From NCBI GenBank assembly GCA_934045075.1, contig OW203738.1, positions 4,269,487-4,333,486 on the forward strand: DNA of 64,000 nt, read 5' to 3'. This document shows, one piece after another, positions 1-10,900 of this stretch; position 1 is the first letter of the stretch, and each line of letters begins with the position of its first letter. Both the position numbers and the translations under genes were made by a program. This DNA comes from Yponomeuta sedellus. Lineage: Eukaryota; Arthropoda; Insecta; Lepidoptera; Yponomeutidae. The notes beneath the pieces were generated by a model, which saw nothing but the letters and a program-made list of their open reading frames with translations, searched no databases and was not told the origin of the DNA.

Positions 1-219
1 GTCAGCTAGTTTTACATACAAAAATTTTTTTACGGAACAGCTGTATTTCGGCGTTGCCACAGTAAAGTTGCTCTTATGATAAAACTTCTTTGTATATTAG
101 TACAAGAAATTATACTCGTACAAGTGCTGTCGGGGTCGCACGATCTAAAATGGATCATTATGGAAAAATGTGTATACTGTTTACACAGGTGGTCTGAAAG
201 CTTCGATATCAATATCAAC

Positions 220-600
220 CCTTGTATGTCCCCACTGCTGGGGCACGGTTCTCTTCTTGCATCGCAGAAAGGTTAGGCCATACTCCACCACGTGGGCCAA
301 GTCCGGGTTGGTGGAGGATTGTACGACAGTGGGGGGCCTTACTGTCAGAAGTTATCAAGTCGCCCATACGGCCTCTGACATGGCTTAACGACTGCCATTA
401 CATGACAGCCGGCACCAACCGCTTAACGTGCCTTGCGAAGCACGAAAGCGCTCGGAAAAACGCTACTAGCGGTAGTAACGGGATGGTCATTCATCCTACA
501 CCTAACCGCGCCTGTTGTTGCTTAACTCAAGTGATTGATTCCAATCACTTGGTTCGACTAGGCCACGAGCGCTTCACTAGGCCACTAGGTTTGAGAGCTT
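220..600 (-). repeat. R1 interspersed repeat, near full length
   Basis: R1 is my label for a roughly 370-bp family with about ten copies in this window. Diagnostic pieces are GCGCTCGTGGCCTAG at one end, GCTTCGCAAGGCACGTTAAG, ACTTCTGACAGTAAGGCC and a tail ending CAGTGGGGACATACAAGG. I give the strand whose tail resembles a LINE-like 3' end. The first part resembles a pol III A-box (TGGCCTAGTCG), so a SINE with a LINE-like tail is my inference. Reading frames in it recur in several copies but are not genes. Confidence 0.75.
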
Positions 601-879
601 GATATATACAAAAATTACGGACATTCCAGACATGTTTGCTTTATTTATACTTTTTCTGTAGCCAGTTTTAATCAAATTAAGAAAATATGATACTGAAATC
701 AACAATTTGGAAACCACTTTAATTTATCAAAAACTAATAATAAGAAAACAAAAATGTCTTTCAAATGTTCGTTATTTTATTACCTATCAAAACCCTCAAC
801 TAATTTATTAAAAAAACTTCGTGCCAGACGTAACGTAATGAGTAGAATAATTTTCATTGGACCATTCTGCAACACTCTG
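601..879. other. AT-rich, nothing recognised
   Basis: AT-rich sequence between R1 and a TIR element. I see no coding potential, RNA gene or named repeat. Confidence 0.5.
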
Positions 880-1108
880 TATAGTCTGTTAGCTGTTAGA
901 ATATACCTCGGGCTCTAGAGTAGGCTTCGGTTTTCGCCGAAAGCACACGAGTGTAATACTGCTTCCTGTTATGTATAAAACTATTGTTCACTAATTTGAA
1001 AACTTATGTAAAGTTATAAATAACAATACAAAATAAACCTTACCTTATTGCAATATAATTAGTTTTTCGATAGTAGCCGAGGTATATTCTAAAAGCTAAC
1101 AGACTATA
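880..1108. mobile_element. MITE with 32-bp inverted termini
   Basis: The 32 bases 880-911 reappear inverted at 1077-1108 with two mismatches (termini TATAGTCTGTTAGCT / AGCTAACAGACTATA). It is 229 bp, AT-rich and non-coding. No clear target duplication was seen. Confidence 0.65.
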
Positions 1109-1120
1109 GCACTAATGTCT

Positions 1121-1427
1121 GAGTGCTTAGTGCGAGTTTTTTAACTACTCGATGGCGTTTACGTAAACTCATATTTCTATGGCATCGAGGAAGCGCCACC
1201 TAGTGACAAGTATGGATATTAAAATCGCTGAGTGCGAGTTGTAATGGTTTACGTTGAGAAGTGAACACGTTTACCAGCCAAAACACGAATAAACGTGAGT
1301 GCGAGTTGTACTGTGACAGCGTTTTGCCAGTTCGAACGGTAAACTTACTCATACTCACTACTCAATGCTCGATTAACGCGGTAGTAAAGTTATTCGATTG
1401 GATATGTCAAACTCGCACTAAGCACTC
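1121..1427. mobile_element. MITE family M1, single copy
   Basis: A 307-bp element with inverted termini GAGTGCTTAGTGCGAGTT / AACTCGCACTAAGCACTC. Close copies sit as a trimer at 43486-44405 and a rearranged one at 3855-4219. The internal frame is conserved between copies only because the DNA is. Confidence 0.8.
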
Positions 1428-1887
1428 TGTGTATTTTCCGTTCCAGGTACTCTTTTTTTTGAATGTAAACAAACATCCGACAAAAACCTTTAAAATGTAT
1501 GTAAGAAATATTTCTAGCATTTTTTATATTACCCGCGATGCTTATACATATTTATACTTTCAACGAGTCAGATCGCGATTATCTATTAGGTACATAAAAC
1601 TACCTTAACTAGCAATTATACCTGTTACTTGTATAATTAAGAAATAAGTCTATCTATTTATTTGATCTGAAACGATTCATTCATCTCATTAGTTCAAAAC
1701 AAACCCCATCCCGACTTTCCAATACTTAACTTCGATTGTTTTTAAAAACAGTTTTGTATACATCTAAAGAAAGTGTATCTGGTACGGCGTATAAGTCACG
1801 GTATCAACGAACTTGCCTGGCGAGAACTGTCAATCTTGTCAAGCCAAACTGCACGTTATCCCGCCGGCAATAGTGTCGAGAACTCAC
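1428..1887. other. Intron after last visible NPC1 exon, nothing recognised
   Basis: AT-rich sequence. It was searched for a terminal NPC1 exon (a GP-containing start after SYIG) without success. No other feature is supported. Confidence 0.5.
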
Positions 1888-1975
1888 CGATATAGCTGAG
1901 CATGACGGGGAGGAAGATCAGCCCGTGCGCAGCGCCAAACAGCACTATGCCCAGGTACATGCGGAAGTAAAACAC
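1888..1975 (-). CDS. NPC1: NPC1 exon, TM13 (last exon visible)
   Basis: Encodes [20 protein letters not shown] and FLPVMLSYI, matching human [20 protein letters not shown] and FLPVLLSYIG. The acceptor is GTCCGCAG and the donor TCG|GTGAGT, phase 1, so at least one more exon follows. I saw no convincing terminal exon in 1-1887; it probably lies beyond the window start. Confidence 0.96.
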
Positions 1976-4900
1976 CTGCGGACAATGAGGGGAGATATTA
2001 ACAAACTAGCTGTGCCCCGCGGTGTCACCTGCGGTTTATCGATTTTCCCATGGGAATATGACATTTTCCCGCAGTAAAATGTTCAACTGCGGTTTATCAA
2101 TTTTCCCATGGGAATATGACATTTTCCCGCAGTCAAATGTAGCCTATGTGTTAATCCAGGGTGTAAGCTAACTCCATACCAAATTTTATGAAAAATCCCT
2201 CCAGCCGTTTAGACGTGAAGAAGTAACAAACATACAGACTCAAACTTTCGCCTTTAGAATATTAGTGTGATGCGATTAAGCCTGCTCACGATACAACGGC
2301 AGGGTCGTTGGTTACTATTATTATTATTGTTTACCACCTACTTGGTGAATGTAATGATCTACGAGTACCTCAGTGATTCAGGTGCGAGCAAAACTAATAA
2401 TAACACAACAGCTAGAGACCAAAGGCCGAGTACTTAATAGATTTTACATGCATTCTGCATTATTAATTGGGGATGCTGGTGACCCACCGTTTGACATAGC
2501 CGAAGTCCGCTGCCAGAAGTAATGTTTTGTTGCTGTATTATGCGCACCAAATCCTAAATTATTTTTATTGATATTAAGATAGTAAATGTTCTGCTGCCTA
2601 ATTATGCACATTAAAATCTAAAAGTCAATCCCTTGATACTGAAATAGTAAATGTTCTGTGTCACAATTATGCCTACCAACCAAATCTTAAAAGCAGGAAG
2701 GAAAAAAATTATGAAGTTTCGGACATTATTATTTTTAACCAGTAAAGTCATTTTATCAATACCCTTCAGCAGAGGTTTCATAACAAGTATCTATCTCAAA
2801 ATCTTAGGTACGTAAAAGAAGAATGTGGGTTAATACGAATGTGTCAATTTCATATTGTTCCAATCCAGTATGCGACTACGTGATAATGTGACGAATTACG
2901 AAAGTCACCTATATCTCCTGTGGCTACTCGCTAAGGTGGTCTACGTCTCATGTGACGAATCGCGAAAGTGACGTTTATCTCACAAATCGTTATCCCTTGA
3001 TATTGAGATCGTAAATGTTAGGAATCCGCTAGAATTCCACTTCGGTAAAAGTGTATGCAAGTACAGTACTACACATCATAAAAGTCCCTTCGGGAATCTA
3101 CGTTCGCGCAGACTAGGAAGAAGTGTAACGAAAGTACCCGAAGCTATAAGTACATTCAACATGATCTTTAACCGATACGGTTAAGGTGCAGAATTGATTG
3201 CCGCAGTAGCGCTACCTATTTCGCTCACGCTAATATTGCCAAACTAATAGTCACCTGCATTGATGACGTTGAATCAACCAACAGCAACAAACGCGCGCGG
3301 CCTGCCATAAAATGAAACTACCTGATTGTTCGATCAACTTGCCGCACATCCGAAATTTGTTCATCTGCGCAGGTACATAAGATAAGATAATTGTTTATTT
3401 GAACTCAAAAAGTTTAAATTTGTTACAATATGATTGTGCCCTGACTCCTGAACTAGGCGGAAACCTGTATCTCAGGAGCCAGTGCTGTCCCAAGAGGTAT
3501 GATACGGTATGATAGAGGTATGGTACGGTATGGTCCCAAGAGGTATGATAGAGGTATGACATCCGCGAGACTTATTTCTTGTGTAGCACTGTACAGCTAT
3601 GATAATCTTCAAGATAGAGGCCACCGCACCTGGAAGATCTGGCTCTTGGCGAAGCCCAGCACGATGATCCCGCCGAATTTGGTGAGCGTGATCCCCGAGA
3701 GCACGGAGGAGCCCATCCGGGTGAGCGCGGCGGCGGCGCGCGACACGCGGCACGCGCCCGCCGTCACGCTGAAGCAGTGCACCAGGTGCGAGCAGAACTC
3801 CACCGCTATGCCCACCGCCATCACCTGCAACAGAGCTCCGCGTCAATGGACGCTGAGCGCTTAGTGCGAGTTTGACAGATCCAATCGGATAACTTTACTA
3901 CCGCGTTCATCGAGCATTGAGTAGTGAGTATGAGTACAGTCTATTTATACTTGTCCAATTTAGTAAACAAGATTCTAACCTGCCTATGATATGATGCCTA
4001 AACTAGACATTTTCTCGCAAATTCATGAACTATCATGAACTATGTTTTTAAAATTGGCAGCGTGTTATTTAAAAGAGTGTTCCAGGTTACTTTATTTATG
4101 GAAATATGGCAGTTTTGGACTAAAAAGTCACAGTTTAAGGGTAGAATCTTCTTTACTAAAATGGACAAGTAAGAATAAATAGATTGTAAGTTAAAAGTTC
4201 GAACTCGCACTAAGCACTCTGAGAGACTGTTCCACGGTAAATTTGCCCGGGCACGAGTCACGCGTTTTGCGTCCTGTTCTCTTTTTGATCTTCTGCCCCC
4301 TTACGTTCAAAGACCGGCAACATTTAAATCTGTCCTGAAATATGTTAATACCCCCTTTGTCAAAACCCTAGCTTCATTTATTTGTTCTAACAATATTAAA
4401 CTGTAAAGCGTCCGCTATATTTTACTGATATTCTAACCCTGGTGATAGTATAATGTGTGACGTCCTTTGGGTTTTAGGTTCCCCATCGGTCTCGCGGTGG
4501 AATCCAGTTCATGATAGGATTTTTTAAACCGACCAAAGTCGAAGTGTCACTCCCATGACTGACTCGTCATTGGCAGAAATAGTCGACCAAATTAGGACCG
4601 AGATGAGTTGCCATTAATTAAAAAAAAAAACGCTAAAATATTGTAGCGCTAGAATTTAACTATTAATGTACTGGAAGGTTGCCTACAAGAATCGTTACAT
4701 TCGTGTGCGGTAATTCCTAGATGGCCCCTTAATAATAATAATAGTATTGGTTTTTTGCATCTACTTAATGAGATGATTTATTTATACAGGGTCCAGTGGC
4801 ATCTTCACTCACACTAGATTGGTGAAGGGACGACTCCGACGCTGTAGTGAGATGGCCCCTTATGTACCACGATACTTACAAGATTGACCAGCGAGACCGC

Positions 4901-7900
4901 GTTGAGACTGATGCCCCACCAGTACATGAGGCCGCCGAGGTTCACCACGATCATGGTTATGGTAATCACCACCACCTGGAACACAAAACGGGAGTCAAAT
5001 GTTTGTTTCAACGTTGAAGCCGCTGTGTTTTAACAATTACAATCATAAAACAAAATTGCATACTTTTGATAATTGATAAATAAGAAGTAAATAAGAATCT
5101 CTTCTTAGTTTTTGATAAAGATTTCGACCTGTGGCGCAGCGGTAGCGCATCTGCCTACCATGCGAGAGGTCCCAGGTTCGAGCCCCGACTGGGGACAAAA
5201 AACCCAGGTCTTGGATGTTTACATGTTTGTGATGTGGCTGCTTCTGGTTCGCTAGACACAGGGTATCCTAGTGTGGGGCCAGAAGCAATGTATGCGTCTG
5301 TATGTAAATGTTATGTCACAAAACGTTAAATTTTTTTATGCTATATTTTCTGAACAGTAAGTAACATGATGCGTCTATGAAAAAATAAGTACCTACATAA
5401 TCACCATCAACCTGGTATAGTCCTTTATTCCCTCAAATGCGACCTATAATGGTCCCTTGCCATCCATGTATATATGATACCAAAAATATAGCTCAAAAGA
5501 CTGTAATTTGCCAAAAGTATACCAACGGAATCTGCCTGCCCCTCCGGCACACAGGCGTTATTCACATACTTGGACAGGATACCAAAAAAAGTTATGATTA
5601 TGTTCAGGCCAAAGTGCCTGTGATGATGTTAAGCGCAAGAAGTTGTTGTTCCGCGATGTTATTATATTATGCGCATACCTTGCATTGTATTAATTAAACA
5701 GTTCTACCTGCAAAACCACATTTCGATTTACCACCGCCGAAGGCGCTTTACTTTTGTTAATTTTGTATTAAAAGACCGAATTAAAGTCTTGTATAAGTAC
5801 TTAATTGGGTTTCAATAACTCCATTACGTCGTGCTAAGCCAGATAATATCAATAAAAAAAAACCCATACTAACCAGCGCCGAGAACAGATCGAATCCCAT
5901 CAACAGGAACGTCACAATAAATATCGACAGCACAGAAATCCCCATCGACTTGAGCGTGTCGGGCCACATGGTCAAATACTGCTCGTAAAACACGTAGAAC
6001 ACCGAATAGGGGAACACGTTCACCGTGTTATTCTTCCCCTCCTCCCTCAAGTTCCTGTTTATTGTCGCGGTTAAATTAGCCGCGATCGTTCTGGCCGCCC
6101 TCATGGACGAGTAGTAATCGGAGCTCGTTTTCAGGACCGTGTGATAGCCCTGGAAGTATGTGGCGCCGACTGTTTGCGTGGTCCTGTTGAAGGTTTGCAG
6201 GTTGACGGCCTGCCCGTAGGCGGCGTGGCCGGCTTTAGGACACGAGACCCCGGGGTTGTCTTGAAGGAAGAACGGCATGTAGTGGTTGAAGTCCTCGGGA
6301 CTGGGCCGCCTCTCGGGGCCTAGGAGTGTGATGTTGCACTTTGTGCATCCTGTGGACAGATTTGCGGAGTTGTAGGGGTGCCGGCGACGGGGCGGGAAGT
6401 GAAATAAATTACTCTTATCTTAAATTGAGATCTGCATATTTTTTTTTTCATATAATTGCAAGGAGAATAATTGTACTATTTTTATTTTTTAATGCACTAA
6501 CCCGTGCTAAGGACAATTTTAAAAACCTATTTACGTACATAATACAGATAATAGTGTAAAGAGGTTCGAAATTTCACTGATGCCGCTGAGTCGCCCCTTA
6601 GCTCAGTTGGAAAGAGCGCTGGCACGGATAGCCAGAGGTCGCGGGTTCGAATCCCGGCATGGGTGGAATTTTTAGCCTCTAAATAGGTTTTTAAAAAGGA
6701 GAATAATTGGAAAGGTAACGTTAAGATAAAAAATAAATAAAGGTGGTATTGTTTTTGCTCTACGGCTACGGTCTCGATTATTTAATAAGTAAAACGTAAT
6801 TATCCCGCCACTCACTACCCGTAACGGCGGTAACGGGTAGTGAGTGGCGGGCGGCGACTGCAACGTAATAATCGCGATTGGACCCGTTTATTAACTATGT
6901 ATGAGTATCGCGAGTCATAAAAAAAAATACTAACGCTCCTTTGCTTCCGTAGTCGGACACACACAAGTTTGACTCACCAGAATGATCGTTGGGACAGAAG
7001 GAGGCGTTGTTAGGGAAACTCTTGCAGCACGCCAAGATGGCGCTCCAATCGAAGAAGTCGTCAAGCCACGAGTTGGGCGGTTGCCCGATGTACGTCTCGT
7101 TGGGCGCTTGGTACGCTGGTACAAAATGCCACTGTGTTATATATAACAATTGAAGAGAGGGACTAGGTAACTATTTGTCATGTTACCCGCGGTTTTTCGT
7201 TTTTCCCACGGGAATAACATATTTTCCCCCAGCAAAGCGTAGCCTATGTGTCAATCGAGGGCTAACTCCATACTAGATTTTATTAAAATCGCTGCAGCGG
7301 TTTAGATGTGAAAAAGTAACAAACAGACAATCACATACTTTCGCCTTTATAACATTAGTGTGATTGCTCCGGCGTAAATCACATAAATACTGCGCTGCCG
7401 CTGAGTCCTTTCAAAGCAAAACAGGACACAATTACGGCAATAGTACATTACACAACTAGGGTGGTAATACAAAGAAAGGCCGAGATCGCAGAAGTTTGCG
7501 GCCCGAGCTCCAAGCGTGGGACGTAAATATGCGATCGAGGGCTTTCTTTATTACCTCCCGTGTTGTGTACATCTTTTTATGTCTTCACTTGGCCAGAAAG
7601 CGATTTATTGCCACTTTATTGCCAGGTGTGGCATAAAATAAATAACAAAACTCCAACTAACCCGAGTAAAGCTGCAAGGTGACACTGTCTGGTCTACAAA
7701 AGCGCGTGCCACAAATCATATTCTGCGTCGCCTGGTCCGAATAGTCCAGACCTTCGGTGATTACAAAGTACACCGGCGGGCCGATGTTGAGGTACTGGTT
7801 GAGGTGCTGGAAGTACTTCAGCTGGAAGCTGTCTTGGGGCATCGAGAGCTCCTGGTCTAGCCCGATATCGATGTGCGGCGCCACCTGACGGGGGAAAGGG

Positions 7901-10900
7901 GAACTTGTCTCAAAATTGGATTGTAGTATCGTCGTTTTGGGTTTAGAAAAACTCTGATAAAATTAAGGTTCGGACCAATTAATTCACTCGGTTAAACTCG
8001 GCTAGTGAGACTGTAGAATTAAACCCTAGAAGTAATAAGCCCCTAGCACTCGAAATCCACGATGGGCACACGTGTTAAATAAGTCTACTCTTCCTTTGCG
8101 TCTTATGTATCCTCCGATAAACAAGACAACGTGAGAATTGGACCAATTCTGTCTCTGTCCGCCGTACAGACAGCCTGCACTCACCGCAACGCTGGAACAC
8201 AGCCAGGCGAAGAAGACCAGCATAACAGAGGCTCGGACTTCCCGCTTCATGAGGAAGGGCACGTAGGCGAACTTGAACAGGTTGTAGAGGGCGCCCTCGC
8301 CGTTATCGGGCGCCGCGTCCGACTTTGTGCCTTGCACGCAGCAGAAGATGTCGAACCTTGCGGGGAGGGAATAGGGGTTAGTTTAGGTTGGATCGTTTTG
8401 GGGAGGGGGCACAAGTAAGATCCACATACGACACAATGAATCGTCGGAATGAACTTTCATTCTTACACATTTTACACTTCTTGCACTCTGGGAAAATTAA
8501 AGATGCCAAGCATGCAGTTCCAGATCTAACATGATTGGATCCGTTGACTAATGAATTCATTCGGCATTTCATGTTCATCCAGGTTTGCTTGGAGTAAATG
8601 ACACTTAGCCAAATTTCGCGTAGACTGTCTATTAATCTTAGGTGTGGGTTATTTTTATTTACATGCATTTTGGACAACTGACAGCTGTACCAAGATTAAC
8701 ACATAGTGTAGGACAAACCGGAGGTGAACAGACGTTTCGATTTTGGAGAAAATAGGTACATTTTTGAAACTGATCAGAAATGTTGATGTTCTAGTGAAAC
8801 TTACCGGTTTGAGTTTTGCCGCCGCGTGTCCACGGCTAGCAGTGCCACGAAGCAAGTGACCTGAAATAAAGTTGACACACGTTATTCTTAAAATTCACAA
8901 TTCCTAAAACACCTCTATTACAATAATATGTTATATAAGATTTTTTTCTCAGATTTAATCAATTAATTATAACTTTCGTAAGCACAACACATTGTAGACT
9001 TTTAGTCCGGATTTACTTACGGGTGTTGTTATATCGGAAAAATCCGACCAGGTTTCGCTCCGATTCGCAGAGCTTAATCATGGTGAGCAGAGACGGAGCT
9101 CGCGTCGTCGGTTGCTTGTCTCACACTACGGGCAAGCGCGAGATAGGTGGGGCGGGTGCCGACACTGGCTGCGGGGGATTCCCGCTGGCTTGCGCCGCAG
9201 CGCCTACTGCTTTCCCGTCGTCAATGCCACTAGGCATGATGGCACAGACACAGCTCACGACATCTTCGTTCTTGCAGTGTCGATTTCGATATTCACTATC
9301 ACTGCACTTTCGTAGAACCGGTTTCCAGGCCGGCGGAAGAGCCCATCCACTGTCTCTATTGAAATTCGGGTGGCGACTTATTTCAATAGCCTCGCGCATT
9401 TAACAACACCCGTAAGTAAATCCGGACTAAAAGTCTACAATTAATTATACTTTAATAACACACATGAAAGGGGTGCGTGAAAGGAGCCTCCCCGAACGAC
9501 GTACTCACTGAGCTACTTTGTCTGGCGCACCCTGGGCAACAATCAGCGAGTGGATTTGCCAACCCCTTACGCTGATTGGCAAATCCTTTCACCGCCACAA
9601 AACATATAAATAACAGCCGACGTATAGCGCGAAGCCGCGCCTAGCAACCGAGTCACCTGCAGGAGGAACTCCACGAGCAGAGCGGCGCGCCTAGCAACCA
9701 GTCACCTGCAGGAGGAAGTCCACGAGCAGCGCGCCTAGCAACCAGTCACCTGCAGAAGGAAGTCCACGAGCAGCGCGCCTAGCAACCAGTCACCTGCAGA
9801 GGAAGTCCACGAGCAGCGCGCCTAGCAACCAGTCACCTGCAGGAGGAAGTCCACGAGCAGCGCGCCTAGCAACCAGTCACCTGCAGGAGGAAGTCCACGA
9901 GCAGCGCGCCTAGCAACCAGTCACCTGCAGAGGAAGTCCACGAGCAGCGCGCCTAGCAACCAGTCACCTGCAGAAGGAAGTCCACGAGCAGCGCGCCTAG
10001 CAACCAGTCACCTGCAGGAGGAAGTCCACGAGCAGCGCGCCTAGCAACCAGTCACCTGCAGGAGGAAGTCCACGAGCAGCGCGCCTAGCAACCAGTCACC
10101 TGCAGAGGAAGTCCACGAGCAGCGCGCCTAGCAACCAGTCACCTGCAGGAGGAAGTCCACGAGCAGCGCGCCTAGCAACCAGTCACCTGCAGGAGGAAGT
10201 CCACGAGCAGCGCGCCTAGCAACCAGTCACCTGCAGAGGAAGTCCACGAGCAGCGCGCCTAGCAACCAGTCACCTGCAGAAGGAAGTCCACGAGCAGCGC
10301 GCCTAGCAACCAGTCACCTGCAGGAGGAAGTCCACGAGCAGCGCGCCTAGCAACCAGTCACCTGCAGGAGGAAGTCCACGAGCAGCGCGCCTAGCAACCA
10401 GTCACCTGCAGGAGGAAGTCCACGAGCAGCGCGTCTAGCAACCAGTCACCTGCAGGAGGAAGTCCACGAGCAGCGCGCCTAGCAACCAGTCACCTGCAGG
10501 AGGAAGTCCACGAGCAGCGCGCCTAGCAACCAGTCACCTGCAGGAGGAAGTCCACGAGCAGCGCGCCTAGCAACCAGTCACCTGCAGGAGGAAGTCCACG
10601 AGCAGCGCGCCTAGCAACCAGTCACCTGCAGAAGGAAGTTCACGAGCAGCGCGCCTAGCAACCAGTCACCTGCAGAAGGAAGTTCACGAGCAGCGCGCCT
10701 AGCAACCAGTCACCTGCAGAAGGAAGTCCACGAGCAGCGCGCCTAGCAACCAGTCACCTGCAGAAGGAAGTTCACGAGCAGCGCGCCTAGCAACCAGTCA
10801 CCTGCAGAAGGAAGTTCACGAGCAGCGCGCCTAGCAACCAGTCACCTGCAGAAGGAAGTTCACGAGCAGCGCGCCTAGCAACCAGTCACCTGCAGAAGGA

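Noticed and set aside
1261..1608. 115-residue plus-strand protein (also 43937 and 44245)
   Set aside because: Starts inside MITE M1 and recurs only with that element.
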